Positions 6,462 through 16,086 of a stretch of DNA of 64,000 bases are shown here, piece by piece (within the stretch, counting starts at the first letter, position 1; every line of letters begins with the position of its first letter). The position numbers and the translations under genes were made by a program. The notes under the pieces were generated by a model, which worked only from the letters and a program-made list of their open reading frames with translations, was not told where the DNA came from and made no database searches. The DNA comes from JAFAGO01 sp031987605 (lineage in GTDB: Bacteria; Bacteroidota; Bacteroidia; Flavobacteriales; Weeksellaceae): positions 1-64,000 of the forward strand of contig DALZZF010000009.1 in the NCBI GenBank assembly GCA_031987605.1. The letters run 5' to 3'.

Positions 6462-8135
6462 TTAGTTCTTGTCCCAGATGAGTTTTGTGTTAACTTTATC
6501 TCCACCTTCACCTAAACCTGCAACTCCTGAAGCATATCCTGTAGGATTCAATTGCCGCATTGTTACCGGATAAGTAATTCTGGAAGGCATCTCAGTTAAT
6601 GTTATTCCGGAAGGAGACAACGCTATAAATGTGTATGACATTACACCGTTAGGACCTGGCACCAAAAGTGGGTTTATGTCGCCTGGCTTTATCAAGAAAT
6701 TAGGATATCCAGTCCTTCTCCATTCTGAATAAGATTCTTGTGGCTGCATAAATAATGCAATCCATTTTTGATTCAAAACATTCTCTTGACTGGCTGATGG
6801 AAGAGCATCAATATAAGCCGCTGCATCAACTACAGAAACTCCCCATTTATCTAAAGATGCTTTTACTCCATTTTTGTAATGCGTATTATCCCATCCATTG
6901 ATTTCTGATAATAAAAACTCAACTTCAGAATATTCCATCAGAACTTCCCCATAATCTGCTTTAAGAATGTTATTACTAAACCAAGATGTACCTGAATTTG
7001 CTTGTGCGGGAGCCATCTGTCTCGTTAGACCATAAGGATTTCCAATATAGTTATCCAATCTACGGCTATTTTGAGTAAACCCATTTGTATCATAAACAAA
7101 TCTACCAGTAGCAGGCAGAAGTTTTACCGTTATTTTATTTCCATCATCATCAGTAATGAAGTTATCTTCCGCATCCACTTGAAAAACTGGGGCTGCATAC
7201 TTATATAATCTTGGATCAATGGCCCCAACTGTACCTTTATCTCCCTTAAGTACAGAAATCATCGTACTGGTTACTTTAAAATCTGTTCTGGAGTTGAGAA
7301 ACACAGCCGTAAACATTGGAGAAGGAGTTAAGAGATCATTACTATATGGTTGTACAGCATTATCGGCATTTGAAGTCATTAATCCACTACTGATTGCATC
7401 TGCAATATGAGTTTGGGCAGACGACACAGAAGTCTTTAATCTATTAGCCAGTCTTAATCGCAAAGAATTTGCGAACTTTTTCCATTTTGACATATCCCCG
7501 TTAAAAATTCTGTCTCCTGTCATATTATTATCTGATAAGATAAGTTGATTGGATGCAGATTTTAACTCTTCCAATATATCAGAATAAATTTTCTCCTGTG
7601 ATGCATAAACTGGATTCGGATATTTTTGTAAATCTAAGGCCTGAAAATCCGAGTCACTATTCCCAAAAGAATAGTAAGGAACAGGACCAAAAGAATCAGC
7701 CAATATTGAAAAAGTATAAGCCAACATGATACGCGCAACCGCAATTTGATTCTGATTATTCCCATAAACAGCGGCTTCAACCATCCTATCTGGGTTCTGA
7801 TTTATATCAATTATATCTTTAAAATCTTTTGCAACTCTAAACATATTTGTATAAAGAGCTACACTTGAAGTCTCTCTAAATTGAAATCTATCTTCTTCCG
7901 TATATTGAACCTGAGCTGAATACTGAACCCAAGGCAATGTCATTCTTCCTGATTCAAAATCATTTCTTGTAGCATCCATCAATTCCTTTGTTGCTGAAAT
8001 TAAAATGCCATCGGGTGTAACAATCTCCGGATTATTTGGATTTTGATTTATTTCATCTAAGGACTCTTGACAACCTATTGATATCATTAATAAACCAATT
8101 AATGACAAACCGGTTATTGATTTAAATATTTTCAT
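6462..8135 (-). CDS. SusD/RagB-family nutrient-binding outer membrane lipoprotein (SusD-like 2 type)
   Basis: A 557-residue lipoprotein with a lipobox (LLMISIGCQES, Cys at about 22), followed by an acidic ESLDEINQNPNNPE, the early motif of the SusD-like family 2. The rest is the TPR-rich helical fold, with the typical LYTNMFRVAKDFKDIID and QKWIALFMQPQESYSEWRRTGYPN segments. By family knowledge it sits on the outer face of the outer membrane and acts as the lid/ligand-binding partner of the SusC barrel encoded 11 bp upstream in the same operon. No glycosidase, peptidase or sensor gene is adjacent, so the nutrient cannot be inferred. Confidence 0.92.
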   Translation of the reverse strand: MKIFKSITGLSLIGLLMISIGCQESLDEINQNPNNPEIVTPDGILISATKELMDATRNDFESGRMTLPWVQYSAQVQYTEEDRFQFRETSSVALYTNMFRVAKDFKDIIDINQNPDRMVEAAVYGNNQNQIAVARIMLAYTFSILADSFGPVPYYSFGNSDSDFQALDLQKYPNPVYASQEKIYSDILEELKSASNQLILSDNNMTGDRIFNGDMSKWKKFANSLRLRLANRLKTSVSSAQTHIADAISSGLMTSNADNAVQPYSNDLLTPSPMFTAVFLNSRTDFKVTSTMISVLKGDKGTVGAIDPRLYKYAAPVFQVDAEDNFITDDDGNKITVKLLPATGRFVYDTNGFTQNSRRLDNYIGNPYGLTRQMAPAQANSGTSWFSNNILKADYGEVLMEYSEVEFLLSEINGWDNTHYKNGVKASLDKWGVSVVDAAAYIDALPSASQENVLNQKWIALFMQPQESYSEWRRTGYPNFLIKPGDINPLLVPGPNGVMSYTFIALSPSGITLTEMPSRITYPVTMRQLNPTGYASGVAGLGEGGDKVNTKLIWDKN

Positions 8136-8146
8136 TTTTAGTAAGT

Positions 8147-11083
8147 TTAAAATTTGAATTGAACATTTAATCCATATGTTCTAGTTGAAGGCAAAGACCC
8201 ACCCTCAAGTCCCTGAACGTTACCACTTGAATATGAAGCTGTTTCCGGATCTATATCCCAAGCAAGCCCCCATGTAAGTATATTTCTGGCAAAAGCTGTA
8301 ATAGTTACATCAGAAATAGTATCTCCGAGAAACTTCTTTGGAAGTGTAAAAGCCAAAGTTACCTCTCTTAATTTCCAATAACTAGCATCAAAAACATTTG
8401 CTGCATCTACAACATTATAATGAGAAGTTGCATAAGTATACGCATCTATTGAAGTCGTATTCTGTATGTAACTTCCATCCGCTTGCGCCACAACTCCAGA
8501 CAAAACAATACCATTCTCGCGAATTCCATTATCAGCAGTTTTATCTAACATACCAGAGTACATTCCCCACATATGGGATGTGGAAAAATATTTACCTCCC
8601 TTCTGCCTGTCAATAAGTGCACTTAATGTAAAGTTCTTATATCGAAAGGTATTTCTCAAACCTCCATTCCAATCTGGCAAATAAGATCCAAGAAAAACAG
8701 GTGCGCTTGTGGGTACATAATAACCATCCTCTCCAATTATCCTATTTCCATTACCATCATAAGTGTAATCAGTGCCGTAAATTTGTCCATACTTCAAACC
8801 CTCAACCGCATACACTCCAACTCTGAATGGAGCATTTGCTAGCAACAAATTTTTTGAATCCGCGGTTAAATTCACTAATTCGTTATTATTTTTAGCAAAG
8901 TTTACATTTACATCCCAAGAGAAGTCGTCAGACTTGAGAATTTTTCCGTTTAAGACAACCTCAATACCTTTATTTCTCATTTCACCTACATTAACCTGTT
9001 TAGTTGAGTTTCCAGTACCCGGATCAATAGAAAGAGAAATACTCTGATCAGTTGTTTTAGAATCGTAGAGAGTAACATCAACTCCAAATCTATTATTAAA
9101 CATTCTAGCTTCCAATCCAACTTCTACTGTATTTTTATTCTCACTAACTAAAAGCGGATTTCTTGCGAGATCTGTATTACTAAATCTTGGACCATTTAAA
9201 AAAGGAATTCTGACATCGTAAACATTTACTAATTGATATGAATCGGGGTCAGAAGCAATATTTGCCCATCCTCCTCTAATCTTAGCAAAGTTTAACCATG
9301 ATGCATTAATAAAGTTTGAAAAAACAATACTTCCGGAGACTGATGGATAATTATATGGTTTATCCGGAATCGCAGAAGACCAATCCGTTCTGTTGGTAGC
9401 ATCTACAAAGAAAGTGTCTTTATAGCCCAACGAAACCGATTCATAAAGAGAATACACTCTTTTATACCAACTTTCCTGAGTTACTGTAGCAGCAGAATAC
9501 CCATTGTTCAAATTATACCAATTAGGCACCATTAATCCACCATTTGTCTGTCCATAAAGTCGATCAGATTTAGCTTGTCTCATATTCGTTCCTACAAATG
9601 AGTTTATACTAAAATCGCCAAGCTTTTTATCGAAATGTAATCTGAACTCATAATTGTACTCTGAAAAATTCCTTTTTGTAAGCGTATAACCTGATTGAGC
9701 TTGAGATCCAATTGCTACCCTTGTATCATTTGTAAAAGAATAAACATCTCCAAATAAATTACCTACTGCATAAAAATCTTTAGTTATATTATAAGTTAAA
9801 GATACATTACCATATACTCTTTGACGCTTATCGGTAGTATAGTTCTCATAAGCTGTCCAATAAGGATTATCAGAATATTTAGCTGTTGGATCATTCCAAG
9901 CTGTTCTATTCCAGACTCTCTGTGTTCCATCTGCTAATTTATAATCTTTTAGCTTCGCAAAATCTAAACTTCTTGCTCCCCATTGAAAAAACTTTTGAGC
10001 TACTGCATTATCACCATATCCCTGCTCCGGTCTGTTAAATGCATCGTTTATATTATATGTCATAGCAGCATCAAGTTTCAATTTATCACTTAATTGGCTA
10101 TTAATACTAATATTTAATGTATTCTTATTCAACTTTGAATTTGGAAAAACACCTTCTGTTCTTATATTACTATAAGAAAATCTAATACCCGTTTTTTCAA
10201 AGGATCTTGAAATCGATATATTGTTATTATATGTTATTCCTTTATTAAAAAAAGATTCAACATCATGCTGTGGAGCTATCCAAGGGACTGCTTTTAAATA
10301 ATCCGCAGAAAACTCAGGATCAAAAGCATACCAAGGAAGATAAGAAACAGATGGGTCATATTTTGGCCCCCAAGACTCATCTACCGCATATTCAGGAACG
10401 TTATAGTCTTGACCATTGATTGTTACTGTTTCAAAATCAGATGTACTTCCCTGTCCATACTGTCTTTGAAGTTTTGGCATTTTATAAATCTCATCAATTG
10501 ACAATCCTGAATTTACAGTGATTTGTGTTCGGCCTCCTTTTCCTCGTTTAGTTGTATAAACAATTGCACCATTTATTGCACGCGCTCCATATAGTGCAGC
10601 AGCTGGTCCACCTTTAAGAACAACTACAGATTCTATATCATCAGGATTAATATCTGCAGAAGTATCACCATAATCTACGCCTCCTGCTCCTCTCGCAGTT
10701 GCACCAGTATTAAAATTGGAATTGTTAAAGGGAATCCCATCAACAACTATTAAAGGTTTATTATCACCTGTTATAGAACTAACTCCCCTTAAAGTAATCC
10801 TTGCAGAGCCTCCCATGGAAGCAGAAGATGCAGTTACCTGAATACCTGCAATATTCCCAGAAAGAGAACTTATGGCATTTGTTTGCCTAGAAGCACTAAT
10901 GAGATCTCCTGTAATCTCCTGAGCAGCATATCCGATTGCTTTTTGCTCTCTCTTAATACCCAAGGCCGTAACGACTACACCTTCGATATCCTGTGTTCTT
11001 GCAGTGTCTTTCTGTTGTGCATTTACCAAAGCAAATGACGAAGTAAGAACAACCGCCAACACACTTGTTGTAAGTTTCTTCAT
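8147..11083 (-). CDS. SusC/RagA-family TonB-linked outer membrane transporter
   Basis: A 978-residue TonB-dependent receptor of the SusC/RagA type. Signal peptide MKKLTTSVLAVVLTSSFALVNAQ, then almost directly the TonB-box/plug start (DIEGVVVTALGIKREQKAIGY). The plug domain contains ITLRGVSSITGDNKPLIVVDG and DIESVVVLKGGPAAALYGARA (residues about 90-175), and the 22-strand barrel ends with VQFKF. The N-terminal carboxypeptidase-like domain found in many SusC proteins is absent. Together with the SusD lipoprotein 11 bp downstream it forms one import complex energised by TonB. The long AT-rich region upstream presumably holds its promoter. Confidence 0.95.
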   Translation of the reverse strand: MKKLTTSVLAVVLTSSFALVNAQQKDTARTQDIEGVVVTALGIKREQKAIGYAAQEITGDLISASRQTNAISSLSGNIAGIQVTASSASMGGSARITLRGVSSITGDNKPLIVVDGIPFNNSNFNTGATARGAGGVDYGDTSADINPDDIESVVVLKGGPAAALYGARAINGAIVYTTKRGKGGRTQITVNSGLSIDEIYKMPKLQRQYGQGSTSDFETVTINGQDYNVPEYAVDESWGPKYDPSVSYLPWYAFDPEFSADYLKAVPWIAPQHDVESFFNKGITYNNNISISRSFEKTGIRFSYSNIRTEGVFPNSKLNKNTLNISINSQLSDKLKLDAAMTYNINDAFNRPEQGYGDNAVAQKFFQWGARSLDFAKLKDYKLADGTQRVWNRTAWNDPTAKYSDNPYWTAYENYTTDKRQRVYGNVSLTYNITKDFYAVGNLFGDVYSFTNDTRVAIGSQAQSGYTLTKRNFSEYNYEFRLHFDKKLGDFSINSFVGTNMRQAKSDRLYGQTNGGLMVPNWYNLNNGYSAATVTQESWYKRVYSLYESVSLGYKDTFFVDATNRTDWSSAIPDKPYNYPSVSGSIVFSNFINASWLNFAKIRGGWANIASDPDSYQLVNVYDVRIPFLNGPRFSNTDLARNPLLVSENKNTVEVGLEARMFNNRFGVDVTLYDSKTTDQSISLSIDPGTGNSTKQVNVGEMRNKGIEVVLNGKILKSDDFSWDVNVNFAKNNNELVNLTADSKNLLLANAPFRVGVYAVEGLKYGQIYGTDYTYDGNGNRIIGEDGYYVPTSAPVFLGSYLPDWNGGLRNTFRYKNFTLSALIDRQKGGKYFSTSHMWGMYSGMLDKTADNGIRENGIVLSGVVAQADGSYIQNTTSIDAYTYATSHYNVVDAANVFDASYWKLREVTLAFTLPKKFLGDTISDVTITAFARNILTWGLAWDIDPETASYSSGNVQGLEGGSLPSTRTYGLNVQFKF

Positions 11084-11580
11084 ATCAAATTAAATTTTTC
11101 TTAATACAAATGTGTGAATTATTATTAATAAAAGCAAAACAAATGCTAATAAAATCTAAAATTAAATACAAATACAATAATATTAATAATTTTAATCAAT
11201 AATATACGTTTTGAAACAAAATAATGAAAATAAAACAATTAATATACTTAAATAATATAAAATAACACAAAAAACACTCGTAAAAATGAATAATTAAAAA
11301 CAATAATTAAAAAAATAAACTTAATTTATGTTAAAAACAAGTATACAAACCACTATTTCTTAAATTTTTCATCTATTTCAGGTATACAATTCAATAAAAA
11401 CAATCTTCAATCCTCAAAAATTAGTCAGTTAATATAAAAAAACATAAAAAAAACATTGAAAAAACTACAAAAATAGGGGTTCCTCAAAAAAAATATTAAA
11501 ATCAAAGCAAAAGCACTTTTCAAAGATCAACCTCTTTTCTTCAAACAAAAATTATGTAATTTTGAATTTTCAAAGCGAGC
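11084..11580. other. 497-bp AT-rich divergent intergenic region
   Basis: Lies between the divergent susC and rnhB genes. It is extremely AT-rich with many A/T homopolymers and no open frame on either strand that resembles a protein. The only clear signal is the rnhB -7 box at 11557-11564. The susC promoter must lie in its left part, but I could not single out a convincing site there. Confidence 0.7.
11557..11564 (+). promoter_or_regulatory. -7 box of the rnhB promoter
   Basis: TAATTTTG, an exact match to the Bacteroidetes -7 consensus TAnnTTTG, 16 bases before the rnhB ATG. No good TTG was seen at the -33 distance. Confidence 0.55.
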
Positions 11581-12165
11581 ATGAACTTATTACAAAAATG
11601 GTCGGAAAATTATATTGAAGCAGGATGTGATGAAGTCGGACGTGGCTGCTTGTGCGGTCCCGTTGTTGCAGCTGCGGTAATTATCAACGATAATTTCAAG
11701 CAAAGCTTGGTGAACGATTCCAAAAAACTCTCATTTAAAACAAGATTAGAACTCGACCTGTATATCCGGGAAAATGTTGAAGATTTTGCCATAGCCGAAC
11801 TCCCTCCCACATTTATTGATGAGCACAATATTCTCAATTCAAGCATTCATGCCATGCATCTGGCGCTGGATCAACTAAAAATAAGACCTGAACTTATTCT
11901 GGTGGATGGCAATCGTTTTCATCCTTATAATTTCATTCCGCATCAATGCATTATTAAAGGAGACTCTAAAATGTTGAGTATTGCAGCCGCTTCCATTCTG
12001 GCAAAAAATTACAGAGATCAATTGATGATTAAACTCCATGAAGAATTTCCGCAATACGGCTGGAACAAAAATATGGGCTACGCAACCAAAGTTCATATCG
12101 AAGCGTTGAAGAAATACGGTCCGACAGTGCATCACAGGAAATCATTCCGGTTAATATATGATTAA
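11581..12165 (+). CDS. rnhB: Ribonuclease HII
   Basis: A 194-residue enzyme that nicks RNA embedded in DNA, including single misincorporated ribonucleotides. The N-terminal block GCDEVGRGCLCGPVVAAAV (about residues 18-36) supplies the first Asp-Glu metal ligands and the GRG loop typical of type 2 enzymes. LILVDGNRF supplies the third acidic residue and SILAKNYRDQLM the fourth. Length and motif order are standard for RNase HII. Single gene, followed by the dispersed repeat at 12196-12314 and convergent with yidC. Confidence 0.96.
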   Translation: MNLLQKWSENYIEAGCDEVGRGCLCGPVVAAAVIINDNFKQSLVNDSKKLSFKTRLELDLYIRENVEDFAIAELPPTFIDEHNILNSSIHAMHLALDQLKIRPELILVDGNRFHPYNFIPHQCIIKGDSKMLSIAAASILAKNYRDQLMIKLHEEFPQYGWNKNMGYATKVHIEALKKYGPTVHHRKSFRLIYD

Positions 12166-12195
12166 CATACAGGTGAAATTCATATAGAGTTAAAA

Positions 12196-12314
12196 GAAGA
12201 AGTCTCACAACTAAATGATGTGGGTCGAGAATCGTCTAAACGAAAATCATTCTCAGACAGGAGGTCGAGAAAAAACATAAAAAAGGCTGTTTTCACGAGT
12301 TGTGATACAGCCTC
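12196..12314. repeat. Dispersed ~120-bp element, copy 1 (near-identical copy at 38191)
   Basis: From GAAGAAGTCTCACAACT to AGTTGTGATACAGCCTC. Terminal 8-bp inverted repeats TCACAACT/AGTTGTGA, core GATGTGGGTCGAGAATCGTC...GTCGAGAAAAAACATAAAAAA, and a hairpin AGGCTGT (12284-12290)/ACAGCCT (12307-12313) at the right end. About five substitutions separate it from the copy at 38191-38320 in the aligned core. It directly follows the 3' end of yidC; read on that strand the hairpin plus T run looks like an intrinsic terminator. Confidence 0.88.
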
Positions 12315-12335
12315 TATACTATATATAAGGTGTCG

Positions 12336-14147
12336 TTATTTCTTTTTACCTTTTTGCATGTTCTCAGCCTGTTTTTGCTGCTCCTGTGCTTTTTCCATCA
12401 TTTCGCGCATGCGTTTCTGGAATTTACCTTCTTTCTTAGGGGCGGCTTTATTGGCCTGAATCTGGGCATGGATTTTTTTCTCATCCAAAAACCAGTACTT
12501 AATGGCAAGAATAATGAAAATATTAATCGCGTTGGACACAAAGTAATACCATGATAATCCGGATGCGGAACTGTTCAAAAAGAAGAAGAACGTAATCGGG
12601 AAAATATACATGATAACCTTCATATTCGGCATTCCTTCCTGTTGTGGCTGCTGAATATTTCCGGAAGTCATAATGGTGTAAATTAAAATCACCACGGTAC
12701 ACGCCAATGCAAAAATACTGATATGATCCCAACCGAAGAATGGAATTTTGAACGGTAATTTGATTAAATCATCATACGCTGTTAAATCTTTTGCAAACCA
12801 GAAACTCTTTCCTCTAAGATCGATAAAGTTCGGAAAGAACCGGAACAGCGCATAGAAAATCGGAATCTGAAGCAACGCCGGTAAACAGCCCGCCATTTGA
12901 TTTACCCCGGCTTTCCGGTAAACTTCCATCGTTGCCTGCTGTTTTTTCATGGCATCGGCATCTTTGAATTTTTCGTTCACCTCATCAATTTCCGGGCGGA
13001 TCACTTTCATCATTGCACTCAATTTGTGCTGTTTGTACATTACCGGAGAAAGGATTAATTTCACCACAATGGTCATAATAAAAATGACCCAACCCGCAGC
13101 AATTCCCCATGAAGCAATAAGATTATACATTGGCATAAAAAACCAGCGGTTCATCGTTCCGATAAATGACCAGCCTAATGGCAGAATCTCATCAAAATTT
13201 TTGTCGTAAGATTTCAGTAGTTCCAAATCCAATGGCATGAAATACCATGTGAAATCCTGCGAAAGCTCTCCACCGTTAATCTGAACCTGTCCGTCGTAAT
13301 TGAATTTTTTCAGATATTCTCCTTCTTCTATCAAATCCTGATTTCCGGTAGATTGCGTAAAACCGCTTTTGGATTCAATAACAGAAGTAAAGAATTGCTG
13401 CTTCACTCCTATCCAGTTTAAGGTTTCTTTCTTTTCATCAAGATCCGTTCTTGCATCATAATCATAATCCTCATAATTATTGAATGCATAAGCAAATTCG
13501 GTATGTTGTTGCTCTTGTGAACGTCCTTTTTCAAGGGTTCTCACATTATAATCCCAAATAAAATCAGCTTTAGAATCGGACGTAATAGCAGAAAGACCTT
13601 GTGTTTTCACTTTAAAATCCACACTATAATTGGGAAGCAGCGTATAGATAAACTGAACCAGTGCGCCGTTGAGATTTCCGGTCATGGTTACCGTATTTCC
13701 GTTTACAGAAGGGGCAAAAACCAAATCTTTGGTATTGATGATTTTTCCGGTTTTATCTTTAAACTGAAATCCGTATTGCGAACTGTTTTTGCTGATTAAA
13801 TTTAAAGGAAGATCTGCATTATCGGTTTTAGAATCGTATGCTTTGTATTTGGTCAGTTCTACTTTGGAAATCCGCCCTCCCACATTTGAAAATTCCAGAT
13901 TCAGTTCATTGTTTTTTAACGAAACAGTTTTAATGGAATCAGGGGAAACCGGCTGGTTGATATTTACCGCATTGGTTGGTTTTACAGGGTTTGCTGCCTG
14001 TTCTGTTTTGGGTTTTTCAGTGGCTTTTTTCTCGGCTTCATCTTTCATTTGTTTGTTCTGAAAGTAAAACATAAAGCCCACCAAAATCAGGGAAAACACG
14101 AAGAAACTTATCAGTTGGTTCTTATCTAATCCGTTGTTCTGTTGCAT
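12336..14147 (-). CDS. yidC: Membrane protein insertase YidC
   Basis: A 603-residue inner-membrane insertase/chaperone for membrane proteins, acting alone or with SecYEG. N-terminal signal-anchor (NQLISFFVFSLILVGFMFYF), then a large periplasmic beta-sandwich domain (about 60-350), then the conserved five-helix core starting near GWSFIGTMNRWFFMPMYNLI and including GCLPALLQIPIFYALFRFF. A long basic tail rich in Lys/Gln (KFQKRMREMMEKAQEQQKQ) would contact the ribosome. Length is normal for Bacteroidota. Stands about 210 bases downstream of pyrG on the same strand, but a terminator separates them. Confidence 0.97.
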   Translation of the reverse strand: MQQNNGLDKNQLISFFVFSLILVGFMFYFQNKQMKDEAEKKATEKPKTEQAANPVKPTNAVNINQPVSPDSIKTVSLKNNELNLEFSNVGGRISKVELTKYKAYDSKTDNADLPLNLISKNSSQYGFQFKDKTGKIINTKDLVFAPSVNGNTVTMTGNLNGALVQFIYTLLPNYSVDFKVKTQGLSAITSDSKADFIWDYNVRTLEKGRSQEQQHTEFAYAFNNYEDYDYDARTDLDEKKETLNWIGVKQQFFTSVIESKSGFTQSTGNQDLIEEGEYLKKFNYDGQVQINGGELSQDFTWYFMPLDLELLKSYDKNFDEILPLGWSFIGTMNRWFFMPMYNLIASWGIAAGWVIFIMTIVVKLILSPVMYKQHKLSAMMKVIRPEIDEVNEKFKDADAMKKQQATMEVYRKAGVNQMAGCLPALLQIPIFYALFRFFPNFIDLRGKSFWFAKDLTAYDDLIKLPFKIPFFGWDHISIFALACTVVILIYTIMTSGNIQQPQQEGMPNMKVIMYIFPITFFFFLNSSASGLSWYYFVSNAINIFIILAIKYWFLDEKKIHAQIQANKAAPKKEGKFQKRMREMMEKAQEQQKQAENMQKGKKK

Positions 14148-14290
14148 CAGTTATAATTGTTTAATGAATCTCAAACCTCACAAAATCTGTTCCTTATAAG
14201 AGATTGAAAATTTGAGTGGACAAAAATACACCTTTTTTAATTAAATGGCAGATGAATTCCTGTTAATAAATAGCATAAAAAAGAAAAAAC

Positions 14291-14329
14291 CTTGTCAGAA
14301 TTTCCTGATTTTTCAGTTGTTCTGACAAA
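14291..14329 (-). terminator. Intrinsic terminator after pyrG
   Basis: Stem TTGTCAGAA (14292-14300)/TTCTGACAA (14320-14328); on the minus strand the stem is followed by GGTTTTTTCTTTTTT. It lies just beyond the pyrG stop and separates it from yidC. Confidence 0.8.
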
Positions 14330-14355
14330 GTTTTAAAATGAATGATAAAAATATC

Positions 14356-15963
14356 TTATTTTTTAGTACACGCTTTCACAAAAGCCACAAATAAAGGATG
14401 CGGACTTTCCACGGTACTCTTGTATTCCGGGTGATACTGAACGCCAATATAGAAAGGATGATCTTTCAGTTCAAGTGTTTCCACCAGTTTTGTATCCGGA
14501 TTTATACCTGTCGGAACCAGTCCGTTTTTCTCAAAAATATCCATATAATCAGAATTGAATTCGTAGCGGTGACGATGACGCTCGGAAATATTCCGGGTTC
14601 CGTAAATTTCTGCCAGTTTTGAATTCTGTTTCAGGGTACATTTCCAAGCTCCTAAACGCATGGTTCCCCCTTTATCCACCACATTTTTCTGGTCTGCCAT
14701 CAGCGAAATTACCGGATCCGGTGTAGAAGTATCAAACTCCATGGAATTGGCTTTCTCCAAACCGAGAACATTTCTGGCAAATTCAATGGTCATTATCTGC
14801 ATTCCAAGGCAAATTCCCAAAATCGGAATTTTATGCTCTCGTGCAAATTGTGTCGCGGTAATTTTTCCTTCGATTCCTCGGTCTCCAAATCCCGGCGCAA
14901 TCAGCATTCCGTCAATTCCTGCAAAAGTTTCTGCCGCATTTTCCGGAGTAACATCTCCACTGTACACCCAACGAACTTTCACTTCGGTTTCCAGCTCCGC
15001 ACCCGCGTGAATAAAGGATTCAGCAATGGATTTATAGGAATCCTGCAATGAAACATATTTCCCGACCAATGCTATTTCTACCGAACGTTTTGGATTGCGG
15101 TATCTTTTCAGGAAATTTTTCCAGTCTTTCAGGTCAGGTTGCTTTATGGTTTTTAAACCCAGCTCTTTCATCACCACTTCATCAAATTCCTGTTTCTGGA
15201 GATACATCGGAACTTCGTAAATGGTATCCAAATCCAGACATTCAATTACATTTTCAATGCCTACATTACAGAATTGAGCAAGTTTTGCGCGCTGTTCTTT
15301 CGGAATCTTATGCTCGGTTCTGCACACCAAAACATCCGCCATTAAACCGCTTTCCATTAAGGAACGCACGGAATGCTGAGAAGGTTTTGTTTTCAATTCA
15401 CCACTTGAAGAAAGATACGGAAGAAGCGTAAGATGAATCACCATCGAGTTTTTTTCTCCTAGTTCCCATTTCAGTTGGCGTACCGATTCAATATACGGCA
15501 AAGATTCTATATCGCCCACTGTTCCGCCGATTTCGGTAATGATGATGTCGTAATTTTTCTTGGAAAGAATGGTGATTCTTCTTTTAATTTCGTTGGTGAT
15601 ATGCGGAATAATCTGAACGGTTTTCCCAAGAAAATCTCCTTTGCGTTCTTTATCAATTACGGTTTGGTAAATTCTTCCTGTGGTCACATTATTGTTCTGC
15701 GAAGTGGGAGAATCCAGGAAACGCTCGTAATGTCCGAGATCCAAATCGGTTTCCGCACCATCTTCCGTTACATAACATTCGCCATGTTCATAAGGATTTA
15801 AAGTTCCGGGATCGATATTAATGTATGGATCAAGTTTTTGGATGGTAACACTGAAACCGCGTGATTTCAGCAGTAGCCCTAAAGAAGCCGAGACAATTCC
15901 CTTTCCTAAGGACGAAGTAACGCCTCCTGTTACGAAGATGTACTTGGTGTTCTTTTTACTCAT
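14356..15963 (-). CDS. pyrG: CTP synthase
   Basis: A 535-residue enzyme converting UTP to CTP with ATP and glutamine. The N-terminal amidoligase domain opens with the P-loop GGVTSSLGKGIVSASLG and contains LDPYINIDPGTLNPYEHGE. The C-terminal class-I glutamine amidotransferase domain shows the nucleophile loop GICLGMQIM (Cys) and the His-Glu pair in YHPEYKS near the end. The start was taken as 15963 (MSKKNTKYIFVTGG); the 6-codon longer frame begins at 15981. Monocistronic with its own terminator. Confidence 0.97.
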   Translation of the reverse strand: MSKKNTKYIFVTGGVTSSLGKGIVSASLGLLLKSRGFSVTIQKLDPYINIDPGTLNPYEHGECYVTEDGAETDLDLGHYERFLDSPTSQNNNVTTGRIYQTVIDKERKGDFLGKTVQIIPHITNEIKRRITILSKKNYDIIITEIGGTVGDIESLPYIESVRQLKWELGEKNSMVIHLTLLPYLSSSGELKTKPSQHSVRSLMESGLMADVLVCRTEHKIPKEQRAKLAQFCNVGIENVIECLDLDTIYEVPMYLQKQEFDEVVMKELGLKTIKQPDLKDWKNFLKRYRNPKRSVEIALVGKYVSLQDSYKSIAESFIHAGAELETEVKVRWVYSGDVTPENAAETFAGIDGMLIAPGFGDRGIEGKITATQFAREHKIPILGICLGMQIMTIEFARNVLGLEKANSMEFDTSTPDPVISLMADQKNVVDKGGTMRLGAWKCTLKQNSKLAEIYGTRNISERHRHRYEFNSDYMDIFEKNGLVPTGINPDTKLVETLELKDHPFYIGVQYHPEYKSTVESPHPLFVAFVKACTKK

Positions 15964-16086
15964 TAGATTAGGTTTGTGCAAAGTTAAAGGAAAAAGTAAC
16001 GCCAGTCAATTACGAAGAGGGATTATATTGGGAAAAAGGGAAAAGATGAAAATGAAGAAAGATTTTTTTTAATACAAGAATTGAAT